DNA of 64,000 nt from Chloroflexia bacterium (GCA_030446765.1 JAUJMR010000003.1:179499-243498); one strand, 5' to 3'. Numbered from the stretch's first letter, positions 9,692 through 20,992 are shown. Program-made: numbers and translations. Notes: generated from the sequence alone by a model not told the origin.

Positions 9692-11073
9692 TGTCGTGCT
9701 TTCCCTCGTGTTGCGCCGTTGCGGCGGACGCTCAATACGGTCGTTGCTGGATGCGCACCATGATAGCATCATCAGTTCGGGCTCAGGCGAGAGACGCGCG
9801 TCTGTGCCGGGTGCCATGGCATCGTCCTCCTGTCACCTCGTCGTAGAGATACACCGGAGCAAATCGGCTTCCCGCGCGCAACATTTTCGGACGTTTGTTT
9901 GCCTACAGATCTGGACCACAGGGCATCTGCGCTGTGTGACCACCCAGGGTGCTCCCCGGTCCAACCACTGCCCCCGCCATCGACCGCACAGAAGGATAGC
10001 GTCATCACGAACTGGATCCCACACGACGGCTATCTCATCCGAAGGCGAACCATCCGACCAGGCGTGGAGAACTTCGCTTGCGCATAGAACTAGTGGGTCA
10101 AGGGGTCGTCGTAACATCCGACGGTCGAAGTGTGTGGCGTCGCGCCCGTGCCCTCTCTCGTAATGGACCGGAGAAGCCTCGCGCGGTCGAAGAGGCGATC
10201 AGTGCTCGTCTCGCCAGATCTGGACTCCCACCCAGCAGGTATTTTGCCAAGCCCGCTTGTTGCGGAGCTGCGGCAACTCGGCGCTCAACGTTATCGGAAT
10301 CGATCCCTATAATCTCAGCGACCATCTCGGGCCCCGGCAGTAGGGGCTCCTCCTTGAGCCACGGATGCAGCACGACCAACTACGACTCGCCGCCCTTTGG
10401 GTGGAACCGTGAATGAAGGGTCCCACCACGGACGTATTCGACCGTGGCCCTCGGGCCGCCAACCAAGATCAAACCCGCCCTCGGACCGAAGAGTACCGCG
10501 CTTGCGCTTCCGGCTCCGGTGTCGCACTGGCGCGTCAAGCGTACATGTATCAGAACTTTATGCTCGGTACCCACACCGTCCGCTTCCCGGTCCGGCGTGC
10601 GCCGTACGGATCGCTCCTGCTCCCGCATAAACAGCCACAGCACCGCCGCCGTGGCCGGGTTCTCATCGCGAAGCGATACGCATCACCCGACTTCCGACCA
10701 GGCAAGGCGATCCAGATGGCGCGCGCTCACCGGGGACAGACCGGACACAGGTGCTCCCGTTCCTCGATCGTAGTGGACGCAACGGCTCTGCCGACGGGTC
10801 ATTGGCGTCCATACCTGATCGCGGAGACCACACCCTCTATCATCCATCCTATGGCGTCCATAGACCTATTTGAGTATCGGATATGGGTGTCGTGCTGGAC
10901 AATAGCAGAATGCAATCAACTGGGTTGCCTTTATGGGGTGTTGATCGTGTCGGTCCGGGACCGTTGCGGACGAATGGGCTCGATCGCTGAGCCGGTGCCC
11001 GACTCTTGCGAATATCGGGCCGGTCCGCGGCTTGCGTCGCGCGTAAACGGCAGTAGTTCGGGAAGAAGGCACC

Positions 11074-11876
11074 GTGCGCATCCTCTTTATCGGCGACATC
11101 GTGGGCCGCCCGGGCAGGAGTGCGTCGCTCGCCTGCTCCCCGGCCTTCGCGCTCAGCACAAGCTCGACCTGGTGATCGCGAATGGCGAGAACGCCGCGGG
11201 CGGATTCGGGCTGAGCCCCAAGACTGCGCAGGAGATCCTCGACGCGGGCGTGGAGGTGATCACGCTCGGCAACCACACCTGGGCGCAGAAGGAGATCATC
11301 CCCTACCTCGACACGGATGTACCCGTCATCCGCCCGCTCAATTACCCGCCCCGGAACACCCGGCAGAGGATGGCTCCGCGTGCCCACCGCGCAGGGCACG
11401 GATATTGCCATTGTCAACATAATGGGACGTGTTTTTATGGACCCGCTGGACAGCCCTTTTCGTGCGGCGGACACAGTTCTGGCGGAACTCGCGGACTCCA
11501 TACCCGTGGTTGTCGACTTCCACGCGGAGGCGACGAGCGAGAAAGTAGCTATGGCGAATTATCTGGACGGGCGGGCGAGTGCTGTGCTCGGTACCCACAC
11601 CCACGTGCCCACCGCAGACGCGCGGGTGTTGCCCGAAGGCACGCTGTACGTCACGGACGTTGGAATGGTGGGTCCATACAACTCCGTCATTGGCGCGGAG
11701 ACCGAGGCGATGGTCCGCCGCTTCGTTACCCGTTGCCGGTGCGGAAGAACCGGCGAGACCAGATCGAGGGGCCGGTGTCCTTCAACGCCGTTCTGCTGGA
11801 GATCGACCCCGGCACGGGTCGGGGGCGAAGCATCCGGCGCATAGACATCCTCGACGAGCCGCCAGCCGAGAGATGA
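11074..11876 (+). CDS. ymdB: YmdB-family metallophosphoesterase (TIGR00282 type), at least 3 apparent frameshifts
   Basis: VRILFIGDIVGRPGR // LDLVIANGENAAGGFGLSPKTAQEILDAGVEVITLGNHTWAQKEI // DIAIVNIMGRVFMDPLDSPF...VVVDFHAEATSEK...LGTHTHVPTADARVLPEGTLYVTDVGMVGPYNSVIG // VSFNAVLLEIDPGTGR. Confidence 0.9.
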
Positions 11877-11957
11877 GCCTTCGAGCAGGACGCTTCCCTG
11901 AGTAGTCAAGACGAACATTCGTGCAGATAGACCAGCCTCAAGAAGTAGGAGAGCACT

Positions 11958-12355
11958 ATGCAAGAGATCATTCGCGAAGATGGCCTGCAGAGTGGTGCGG
12001 CGGATGGCTATGCGAACGGGTACGCCGACAGCACTAACCCGCAAGGACAGCAGCTACTTGATTCCCCCGCCTTGGTCGCCGAGGCACCGGTTGGCGTCCA
12101 GGTGCTGAAGGTGTCGGCGCGATCACAGCCGAGCATGCTCGCTGGGGCGATTGCGGGGTGTTGCGCCTGGGCGATATCGCGCAACTCCAGGCAATCGGCG
12201 CGGGCGCGGTGAACCAGGCGGTGAAGGCCATCGCCACGGCACGCACGTATCTCGAAGCGGACGACATAGACCTGATGTGCATCCCCGCGTTCACCCAGGT
12301 GGAGCTCGAGGGCGAGCAGCGCACTGCGATCTCGATTCGCGTGGAGCAGTTCTAG
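11958..12355 (+). CDS. spoVS: SpoVS (stage V sporulation protein S) family, one apparent frameshift near 12150
   Basis: 'VGVQVLKVSARSQPSMLAGAIAG' // 'LRLGDIAQLQAIGAGAVNQAVKAIATARTYLEADDIDLMCIPAFTQVELEGEQRTAISIRVEQF'. Confidence 0.88.
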
Positions 12356-12547
12356 CTGCAGCTCACGTGATCCTGACGCGTACCTCCCGCTGACCAGGAA
12401 CAGTCGCCGTGAGTTTGGAGTTTTGTGGGCGGCGCAGCGCCTGAGTTGCAGCCCGGATTCGCGACCATATCGGTGTAGCCGCAGGTGCGCCCTCAGTTGT
12501 GGTAGGTGTGCGGACGCAATCGGGCACTGACGGCGGGAGGGGTGTCG

Positions 12548-13064
12548 ATGGGGCATACACTGCACGATCTCGCCGGGCATAACGCCTGGGCGACGGCACA
12601 GACCTGGAGTTCTGCCGGGGACTCGACCAGCAAGCGCTCGACGCGACGGTGCCGGGCACGTACGGCTCGATCATTGAGACGTTGCGGCACATCATCAACT
12701 CCGAGGCGGGGTACTTATTCCGATTCACCGGCGCGTGGTCCGAGTATCCGTGGCCGAGGGACGAGGCGGTTGCCCTCGAGGTGCTCTCGGAGCGCGCGGC
12801 CATGCTGGCGAGCACCTGGGAGCGGTTCCTGGCGGGCGCCGTGGACACCGAGCGGCTAGGTGAGGCGCGAGGTGACGAGGGCGAGCTCTTCGCCGTCCCG
12901 GCCGGGATATTCATCACCCAGGCGCTGCACCACGCGAACGAGCACCGTGCGCACATCTGCACTATCCTCGGCGCGAGGGTGTTGAGCCGCCGGACGTGTC
13001 GGCGTGGGAGTACGCGCGGGTCAGCGGACGGATGACGTTGAAGTCAGAGTCGGCTGACGCCTGA
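12548..13064 (+). CDS. DinB-family protein, apparent frameshifts
   Basis: MGHTLHDLAGHNAWA // ALDATVPGTYGSIIETLRHIINSEAGYLFRFTG...GIFITQALHHANEHRAHICTIL; conserved His pattern. Confidence 0.75.
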
Positions 13065-13242
13065 CGCCGGTTGAGCCCTTCGATGAATACAGCGAAGCAT
13101 GCCGTCGGGATCGCTCTAGGGTAGGATGAGGGCTCCTTGGCGCCGGACGCGGTATTGCTCGGAGCCAGGGAGCAGGCGCCGGATAGCGAACCGCGCTCGT
13201 TGTATAGTAGCGGCATTCCAGCGAATACAAACGAGGCCGAAC

Positions 13243-14464
13243 TATAAGCTCCCCTCTGCTCATCACCCTTCGCACCGCGCGCCGGTTGGCGATCCACCGG
13301 CAGCGGCTGAGTGGCCTCGACCGGTCGGCGACATCAATGGCATCCGGCAGGTGTTTCGGGACCTCGGATGTATCCAGATCGACCCGATCAGCGCCGTCGC
13401 CCGGACTCACCTGCTCGTCCTCCGGAGCCGTCTGGGGGGCGTTCGACCTTCGGGCGCTCGAGAGCCTGCTTTGGGAGGAGCGGTTCCTCTTCGAGTACTG
13501 GGCACACGCCGCCTCGATGGTGCTCACCGAGGATTACCCCATCCACGCGGCCATGATGCAGAAATACCGCGCGGCCCCCTCCGCATGGTTCACCGAGAAC
13601 GAGGTACTGCGTGCGCACATCATGAGTGAGATCGGCGCGAGGGGACCGCTGCCCTCACGCTACTTCGAGGACCGGTCCCGCGCGGGCTGGGAGTCCACGG
13701 GCTGGACCTCCGGCCGGAACGTGAGCCGGATGCTCGACCACCTCTGGACCCGCGGTGAGCTCATGGTCGCCGGTCGCTCCGGCGGTCAAAAGCTGTGGGA
13801 TCATGCCGACCGCTGCCTCCCCGCATGGACCCCCCGCGAAGCCCTCCCGGAGGACGAGGTAGCGCGGCGTGCAGCGGTGAAGGCAATCCGGGCGCTCGGG
13901 GTGGCGCAACCGGCGCACATCCGGCAGCACTTCACGCGGGGACGGTACCCGGCCCTCCCTGCGGTGCTGGCAGACCTGGAGGCGAGCGGCACCATCCAGC
14001 AGGTGCGAATCCAGGCCGACGGTGCGGCGTGGCGCGGGCCATGGTACGTGCACGTGGACGACCTGCCGCTGCTCGGGCACTTGGACACGGACGGGTGGGA
14101 GCCCCGCACCACGCTGCTCTCCCCGTTCGACAACCTGATCTGCGACCGCAAGCGCACGGAGCTCCTCTTCAACTTCCGCTACCGGATCGAGATCTACGTG
14201 CCCGCGGGGAAGCGGGAGTACGGCTACTACGTGCTGCCCATACTCCACGAGGACCGGCTCATAGGGCGGATTGACCCGATGATGGACCGCAAGCAGGGGG
14301 TGCTGCGGGTGAACGCCGTCTACGCCGAGGCGGACACCCCGGATAGCTCGGAGACAGCGCGGGCGGTCGGCGGAGCCATCGAGGACCTGGCCGCCTTTCT
14401 CGGCGCGACGCGCATTGAATACACCGATCGGGTGCCGCCAATCTGGCGGACCTACCTGCGGTGA
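13243..14464 (+). CDS. Winged-helix DNA-binding protein, YcaQ/AlkX-like; N-terminal frameshifts
   Basis: 'LGCIQIDPISAVARTHLLVLRSRLGG' // 'FLFEYWAHAASMVLTEDYPIH'...'TTLLSPFDNLICDRKRTELLFNFRYRIEIYVPAGKREYGYYVLPILHEDRLIGRIDPM'. Confidence 0.88.
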
Positions 14465-14524
14465 GGAAGCGAACCGGGTGACCAGCGCACACAGAACGCT
14501 CGCTCACAGACAAGGAGTAAGGCT

Positions 14525-14904
14525 ATGGATCCCGCCGTCCAGACGTACATCGACGCCATTCCGGAGACCCACCGGCCGCTCTTCGATCGCCTGCACGCGC
14601 TCATCCTCGAGCTGTATCCGAATGCCAGAGTCGTGATCTCGTACCGCATACCCACGTACTATGTCGGCCGCAGACGGGTCTACCTGGGATTGTGGAAGGA
14701 GGGGTATCTCTCCACGCGATCCGCGGGGACCTCATCGAGGATTTCAAGCAGCGGCATCCCTCCATCAAGACGGGTAAGGGAAGTCTGAACTTCAGGCTCA
14801 CTGACGAGCTGCCCGAAGCCGACATCCGGGCCCTTATCACGGAAGCAAGCATGCGTGCGGCTCGCGGTTCCCCGATCTGCGGCAGGCTGGCCCACTGCGC
14901 CTGA
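14525..14904 (+). CDS. DUF1801-type protein, one apparent frameshift near 14700
   Basis: MDPAVQTYIDAIPETHRPLFDRLHALILELYPNARVVISYRIPTYYVGRRRVYLGLWKEG // VSLHAIRGDLIEDFKQRHPSIKTGKGSLNFRLTDELPEADIRALI. Confidence 0.7.
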
Positions 14905-14989
14905 TTGAAAGGGACCAGGGGTCCTTGCCCTCGGGATTTAATCGTTCGCTGGCGATCACGTGGAGCCGCGGGCAGAGAGGTCGAGCCAT

Positions 14990-15020
14990 GTACGGGCGGG
15001 TCTCTGTGCCCGCCCGAGGG
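14990..15020 (+). repeat. Hairpin repeat GTACGGGCGGGTCTCTGTGCCCGCCCGAGGG
   Basis: Internal CGGGCGGG/CCCGCCCG stem; related copy at 58686. Confidence 0.6.
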
Positions 15021-15216
15021 CCGCCGCCCGCCCCTCAGCCGTTGTAGATGCTCAAACCCGTTGCCCACCGCCGCAGGATACCGACTCCCGCGCCACTGGT
15101 GCAGATGGTCAGAAAATAGGAGCGGTGAAGCGCTTGACGCGCGATGGCTGGCGATGTACACTCAGCCTAGTCTGCGGCGCAAACCTGATGCTGGTAGTAG
15201 CCACTGGAGCGGGACG

Positions 15217-15567
15217 ATGTACGACTTGGCGCGCATCCGCTACGTCACCGAGCACTACCGCGACCTGCAGGGACTCGCCCTGCTGCCCTTCTCGCTGTGG
15301 CTGCTGGCGTGGTCTGCCTATGATCTCGGATGGATACGTCCCACCGGCTGGCTCGCCCACGAGTGGCTCTTTGTTGCGGTCTGCCTCGTGGTGATGTTTG
15401 CGCTAAGTGTGGCCATCGGCAAGCTCTACGAACAGGCATTCGGCTGGATCTCGCCGAGCCGCGGCCGGAGAAAAACCAGTGCATGGGATGATCTGAAGGA
15501 AGGTTTTCCCTTGTACATCGCGTATGCGCTCTCGAATTCCTTTTTGCGGATGCACGGCCCGAGGTGA
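15217..15567 (+). CDS. Hypothetical multi-pass membrane protein
   Basis: MYDLARIRYVTEHYRDLQGLALLPFSLWLLAWSAYDLGW...LFVAVCLVVMFALSVAIGKLY. Confidence 0.6.
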   Translation: MYDLARIRYVTEHYRDLQGLALLPFSLWLLAWSAYDLGWIRPTGWLAHEWLFVAVCLVVMFALSVAIGKLYEQAFGWISPSRGRRKTSAWDDLKEGFPLYIAYALSNSFLRMHGPR

Positions 15568-15839
15568 GCCGGTTAGGGATGTGGATTGCCGTCTCGGGAC
15601 TCTGGTTGGGTTGGCGACGGAGAGAAGGCAGGATGCACTATCTAGCACTTGGCACTCTCATGGCGACGATGTCCTTAGCACCCCTGCTCGACGGCTCGCT
15701 GTACCCTTCCGCGACGGCACGGGAAGTTGCGATAAAGCTGGTCGCTGCGGCGGGCATCCTCGCGATTGGCACGTTCAATCACCTGTTGCTGGTGCGAACG
15801 CTGGGGCCGATCCGGCAAGAGGAAGAGAGCCGTGCCTGA
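15564..15839 (+). CDS. Hypothetical membrane protein
   Basis: GTGA overlap with previous stop; VSRLGMWIAVSGLWLGWRRREGRMHYLALGTLMATMSLAPLL... Confidence 0.55.
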   Translation: MSRLGMWIAVSGLWLGWRRREGRMHYLALGTLMATMSLAPLLDGSLYPSATAREVAIKLVAAAGILAIGTFNHLLLVRTLGPIRQEEESRA

Positions 15840-16272
15840 GCTGTTTGAGCAGATGGCCGGGCTGGACCGCCTGGTGCACGAGCCCGCCCGCCTCGCGATC
15901 CTGACCGCGCTGTCCGCGTGCGAGTCGGCGGACTTCCTGTTCTTGCAGCGGCTCACCGGCCTCACGAAGGGCAACCTCTCCAGCCACCTTGCGAAGCTCG
16001 AGGCCGCGGACCTGATCTGGGTGCGCAAGGAGGCATCGGGCCGCAAGCCCCGGACGATCTGCGGGCTCAAGGAGGCCGGTCGCACGGCAATTGATGCCCA
16101 CTGGGAGCGCCTGGAAACCCTGCGGCACGAGAGCCTGCGCTGGAGTCCGCTCCCAACCCGACCGGCTGACGCCGTCACTGCACCTTCGTGTCACTCCAGG
16201 CACGGTAACGGTGAGTACAGTAGTGCCATCGCGCTGCTATGCACGTGGGCGAACCAGGTGCCACGACACTGA
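15832..16272 (+). CDS. Winged-helix transcriptional regulator (ArsR/MarR-like); true C-terminus uncertain
   Basis: 'LDRLVHEPARLAILTALSACESADFLFLQRLTGLTKGNLSSHLAKLEAADLIWVRKEASGRKPRTICGLKEAGRTAIDAHWERL'. Confidence 0.85.
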   Translation: MPELFEQMAGLDRLVHEPARLAILTALSACESADFLFLQRLTGLTKGNLSSHLAKLEAADLIWVRKEASGRKPRTICGLKEAGRTAIDAHWERLETLRHESLRWSPLPTRPADAVTAPSCHSRHGNGEYSSAIALLCTWANQVPRH

Positions 16273-16469
16273 TCAGGACAATCGAGATATGGACCACACT
16301 CGCACCGGTCGTTTGTAGCCGTCGCCATCTCTTGTCGGTCGGTGGCGTGGTTGTGCAGCACACAGCCGCGCCCTTGACCGAGAGCAGCCGAATATCACCA
16401 GTGTGAAGCCAGCAAGCGCCAGAATGGGCAATACTCCCGGCGTGGAATCCTCCATGTGCGCGACCCTCT

Positions 16470-17588
16470 TCAGGCCGCGGTGAGTTGCCGCAGGTCGGCC
16501 GCGAGCGTGACGGTCTGGTGATACGACTCCAGTCCGTGCTCGTTGCGCCGCACGTGGTACGAAGCCATCGCCTCCGCTTCCGAACGGTTGCCGCCGAACC
16601 AGTCGAGCAGCGCCTCGGCCAAAAACGTGGCGTGGACACCCGCCATATCTATTCCCAGCCCACTCCACGGGTCCTGATGCATCGCGGCATCACCGACCAG
16701 CGCCCAGCCCGGACTGACCGGCACCCGGACGTAGTTCGGCTCCGACCGCACCCAAGCAGCAGCTTGCCATCGGGGACGGCGGCCTCAAAGCGGCCGGCGA
16801 GCCCACGATGACGAGCGATCCGCTCCCGGAAACCCTCGGAGCCGGCGCTCCGTGATGGCGGGGAACTCAGCCGCGTTGATCGACAGGGCGATGCACGTCA
16901 GCCCATCGTCGCTGGGGAAGACGTACGCCAGCTCGTCCTCGATGTTTGAAAACTCCGCGCCGTCCGGCTCGGCGCCGGATGGACCTGTAAACCCGCGCAC
17001 GTAGCGGTAGTACAACGCACGATACGGCGGGGCCGACTCTCCCGGGGGCATCCACCATACGGGCGACCATCGAGCGGCGGCCGTCCGCACCAACCATCAC
17101 CCGAGCGCGCACCTCCCGCTCGCCCTCAGGCGTCGCCAGGCGAACGCCCGCGATCCTCTCCCCTTCACGGATAAGCTCTGTCATGCGCGTCCTGTCCCGG
17201 AAGTGGACCTGGGCGACTGCACCGCTCGCTGGAGGAGTAGGTGATCCAGCGGTTCGCGCCGGACGGAAAGGCAGTATCCGGCATCCCCCGGATTCTGGGG
17301 CGGTCCCTCCATCGACTCCTCCCCGCCGCCGGGGTAAAAGTACTCGTGTACCAGCGGCGGTGAGCCCAGTGCCAGCACCTGGTCCAGGACGCCGAGGCGG
17401 TCGAGAACCCCCACCATGCCCCCGCCACGGAAAAAGTGCGTGGAGAGGGTCGGACTCGGGAGGGCCGATGCATCGACCAGCAGCACCTCGCGCCCCGCAT
17501 CCCCGAGGAGAGCGGCTACCGTCGCCCCGGCTACCCGCGCGCCGACGACGACAACGTCGTATTCCGGTTTGAGTTCCGAGCTGAGCAT
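16470..17588 (-). CDS. FAD-dependent monooxygenase/oxidoreductase, multiple apparent frameshifts
   Basis: 'EYDVVVVGARVAGATVAALLGDAGREVLLVDASALPSPTLSTHFF' // 'ERIAGVRLATPEGEREVRARVMVGADGRRSMVARMV' // 'GWALVGDAAMHQDPWSGLGIDMAGVHATFLAEAL'. Confidence 0.85.
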
Positions 17589-18016
17589 CGAGCCTCGCCT
17601 CCCTCCAGATCATTCTCGTCACCATATCACCGGCGCAAGGGCGCTTGTGCACCCGGCTGCCTGCGGCGTCGGCACGAGTCTAACACCGCACCCGAGCCTC
17701 AGTCTACTTGGGTCGTACAAGCGACAGGCTGCCCCGCATCAAGGTGTTGCTCCGTCGAAGCCTAGCGTGACTAAAGTATCAGTCCAGTAATAATTCCCTC
17801 GACATCTCATGTACTCAATCCCACGTCATAGCTGCGTTTTCGGCGCATACCCGTCCGTGACGGCTCCAACGCCGCGCCGAACACCCGCGCATCGTTTCCA
17901 AAGGTGGCGTTAAGTAAGTAGATGGTGTTAATCGCCCAGCACCTGTCAGTGTGCCCGTGTGGCCTTGTGCTATACTCCCCTCGCGGACGCGCACTGTCCG
18001 CCCGAGGGGAGGAACC

Positions 18017-19486
18017 TTGCTGCCTCAGCACGTCGTGGTGGAGCTGCGGTCCGTCCTCGATCCCGAGGACGTACTCGTCGAGCGCGCCGACCTAATCAGC
18101 TACTCCATCGACGGCACGTGGCTCGAAGCGCGGCCGGACTGCGTCGTTCTGCCGCGCAGCGTGGAGCAGGTCGCCGCCGTGCTCCAGGTCGCGAACCGCG
18201 AGCGGATCCCCGTCGTCCCCCGTGGCGGCGCGTCGAACCTCTCCGGTGGCACGATACCCACGAGCGGCGGCATCGTGCTCAACCTCGCCCAGTTCAACCG
18301 CATCCTGGAGATTGATACGGACAACCTGCTCGCCGTTGTCCAGCCTGGTGTGCTCACCCACGACCTCGACCGGGCCGTCATGGCACGCGGACTCTACTAT
18401 CCGCCGGACCCTTCCAGCCTGCACCAGAGCACCCTCGGTGGCAACGTCGCGGAGAACGCGGGCGGGCTGCGCTGCCTCAAGTACGGCGTCACGAGCAAGT
18501 ACGTGCTCGGCCTGCAGTACGTCACCGCCAACGGCCAGATCGGCCGGGCTGGCGGACGCGTCATTAAGAACGTCGCCGGCTACCAGCTCGAGCAGCTGCT
18601 GGTCGGCTCCGAGGGCACCCTCGCCGTCGTCACGGAGATCACGCTACGGCTCATACCCCGGCCCCGGTTCAAGCGCACCGCGATGGCGATCTTCCCCACG
18701 CTCGAGGGCGCGAGCCAGACCGTCGCGGACGTGACGCGCGCGGGGATTGTTCCGGCCGCACTGGAGCTGATGGACCAGACCTCCATCCGCATCGTCGAGG
18801 AGGTTCGTCACATCGGCCTGCCGACAGATGCGGAGGCGATCCTGCTCATCGAGTGCGACGGCAACCACGAGGGAGCGATCGAGGACGAGATGGATCGGAT
18901 AGCCATCATCCTCCGCGCGAACGGCGCAAGCGTGCAACGGGCGCGCGACGAGGCGGCGGGCGAAAAGCTATGGGCGGCGCGCCGTGCCGTCAGCCCCGCG
19001 ACCGCGCGCCTCAAGCCGAACAAGCTCGGCGAGGACGTCTCGGTGCCCCGCAGCGCCGTACCCGCGATGATCCGCCGCTGCCGCGAGATCGCCGCGAAGT
19101 ACAATCTGCTGATGCCGGTCTGGGGCCACGCGGGCGACGGCAACGTCCACCCCAACCTGCTCTTCGACCAGCGCGACCCCGAGGAGGTCGAGCGCGTGCA
19201 GGCGGCAGCGGCGGAGATCTTCGAGGCGGCGGTCGCGCTCGGCGGCACGATCACCGGTGAGCACGGCGTGGGCATCCTCAAGCGCGAGTTTCTCGGCCTC
19301 GCCCTCGACCCGACGACGATTGCGGTCATGCGCTCCCTCAAGGCGGCGATGGACCCTAACAACATCCTGAATCCCGGCAAGATCTTCCCGGAGGGCGAGG
19401 GCAACCGGCGTGTGCCCGTGCAACTCGTGCTCACCGGCACCGGCGCGGGCGAGGCCGTGAACGCCACCGCCCCGCCCGTACGCTAG
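18017..19486 (+). CDS. glcD: FAD-binding oxidase, glycolate oxidase subunit GlcD-like
   Basis: 'CVVLPRSVEQVAAVLQVANRERIPVVPRGGASNLSGG', 'STLGGNVAENAGGLRCLKYGVT', 'PVWGHAGDGNVHPNLLFD', 'GGTITGEHGVGILKREFL'; TTG start with GAGGGGAGG upstream. Confidence 0.92.
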   Translation: MLPQHVVVELRSVLDPEDVLVERADLISYSIDGTWLEARPDCVVLPRSVEQVAAVLQVANRERIPVVPRGGASNLSGGTIPTSGGIVLNLAQFNRILEIDTDNLLAVVQPGVLTHDLDRAVMARGLYYPPDPSSLHQSTLGGNVAENAGGLRCLKYGVTSKYVLGLQYVTANGQIGRAGGRVIKNVAGYQLEQLLVGSEGTLAVVTEITLRLIPRPRFKRTAMAIFPTLEGASQTVADVTRAGIVPAALELMDQTSIRIVEEVRHIGLPTDAEAILLIECDGNHEGAIEDEMDRIAIILRANGASVQRARDEAAGEKLWAARRAVSPATARLKPNKLGEDVSVPRSAVPAMIRRCREIAAKYNLLMPVWGHAGDGNVHPNLLFDQRDPEEVERVQAAAAEIFEAAVALGGTITGEHGVGILKREFLGLALDPTTIAVMRSLKAAMDPNNILNPGKIFPEGEGNRRVPVQLVLTGTGAGEAVNATAPPVR

Positions 19487-19533
19487 GCCACGCACCACAC
19501 CGCAGGGGCAGGGCTCCGTGCCCACCCCCAGAG

Positions 19534-20667
19534 ATGGAGACCAGATTGACCGAACAGGCAACACAGACCCAGCTCGCGGAGTACGCCGTGGTGGACGCCG
19601 AGGCGCTCCGTGCCTGGGTCGCCGCCGTGTTCAGCAGCCTCGGCGTCACCGAGGAGGACGCGCGCACGACGGCGGAGAACCTCGTCGCCTCCGATGTGCG
19701 CGGCATCGAGAGCCACGGCGTCGCGCGGCTCGACGGGTACACCGGGCGTGTGCGAAGCGGCCGCACGAAGGCACACGCGCAGCCGGTCGTCGTCCACGAG
19801 ACCCCATCGACCGCAACGGTGGACGCGGGCAACGGCCTTGGGCAGCCCGCGTCGAAGTTCGCGATGGAGCTCGCGATCGCAAAGGCGCGGCAGACCGGGC
19901 ACGGCGCGGTCGCGGTGAAGAACAGCAACCACTACGGCATCGCCGGCCACTGGGCGATGATGGCGCTGCCCCACGACATGATCGGGCAGAGCTACACCAA
20001 CTCCTCCCCGCTGCTCGTGCCGACGGGTGCGCGCGTCGCGGTCACAGGCACGAACCCGATCGCCTTCGCGGTCCCGACACTGCGCGAGCGGCCGTGGGTG
20101 CTCGACATGGCGACAACGGTGGTGCCTCGGGGCAAGCTGGAGGTCTACCGGCGCAAGGGGCTGCCGCTGCCGCTCGGCTGGGCGGTGGACGCCTCGGGCA
20201 GGCCGAGCGATGACGCCGCCGCAGTCCTCGAATCGATGGATCGGCGCGCCGGTGGCGGTATTCTCCCGCTCGGCGGGACGGCGCTGTTCTCCGGCTACAA
20301 AGGCTACAACCTTTCCGTGATGGTGGACATCCTCTCCGGCGTGCTCCCCGGTTCCGCGTGGGGCGTCCATGTGGATGGGCTGCACGGCGCGGAAAATGAG
20401 CCAGCGGGCACGGGGCACTTCTTCAGCGCCACCCGCATCGACGGCTTCCGGCCCGCCGAGGAGTTCAAGGCGGAGATGGACGCCTACATCCGGATGCTGA
20501 AAGATTCCCCCAAAGCCGAGGGCGAGGAGCGCATCTGGGTCGCGGGAGAGAGGGAGTGGGAGCTCACCGAGCAGCACGAGCGCGACGGCGTCCCCCTGTA
20601 CTACAAGGTGATCGAAAATCTCCGCGAGATCGGTGAGGACATCGGCCCCCGCTTCGATCTCGTCTGA
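19534..20667 (+). CDS. Malate/L-lactate dehydrogenase (Ldh) family oxidoreductase
   Basis: 'VGVTEEDARTTAENLVASDVRGIESHGVARL'-like N-terminus, 'VAVKNSNHYGIAGHWAMMAL', 'NPIAFAVPTLRERPWVLDMATT'. Confidence 0.92.
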   Translation: METRLTEQATQTQLAEYAVVDAEALRAWVAAVFSSLGVTEEDARTTAENLVASDVRGIESHGVARLDGYTGRVRSGRTKAHAQPVVVHETPSTATVDAGNGLGQPASKFAMELAIAKARQTGHGAVAVKNSNHYGIAGHWAMMALPHDMIGQSYTNSSPLLVPTGARVAVTGTNPIAFAVPTLRERPWVLDMATTVVPRGKLEVYRRKGLPLPLGWAVDASGRPSDDAAAVLESMDRRAGGGILPLGGTALFSGYKGYNLSVMVDILSGVLPGSAWGVHVDGLHGAENEPAGTGHFFSATRIDGFRPAEEFKAEMDAYIRMLKDSPKAEGEERIWVAGEREWELTEQHERDGVPLYYKVIENLREIGEDIGPRFDLV

Positions 20668-20811
20668 GCCGGGGATAGGAAACGCGGTCCCTACCTCGTC
20701 ACCCCGACATCGGAGCGACCTCCCAGAGCCGCCACGTGCTCCGGAGGCCACTGACTTGCGCTACCCCGGTCGGGGCACGATACCCGTGATTCCTATGCTG
20801 ACGGAGTCCGA

Positions 20812-20977
20812 CCAGTACGGAATCCGGCAGAACGGTGACATACGTTGTGCGGAACCGTCGCTGTTCCTAAGCGGGACTGTCATTCCGAGCCTGCGAGGAA
20901 TCCGTGCTCCAAGTCGATGGACTCCTCCTTCCGTTCGGGATGACATGCACCGTCACACACCCGTAAACCGTATAACG
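20812..20977 (-). repeat. Dispersed nested-palindrome element, copy 2
   Basis: TGTCATTCCGAGCCTGCGAGGAATCC...CGTTCGGGATGACATGCACCGTCACACACCCGTAAACCGTATAAC, reverse orientation of the consensus. Confidence 0.8.
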
Positions 20978-20992
20978 AGGAACGAGAGACCG

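Noticed and set aside
19483-20751. 422-aa minus-strand ORF opposite the Ldh-family gene
   Set aside because: Shadow ORF; no recognisable domain and opposite a well-conserved enzyme
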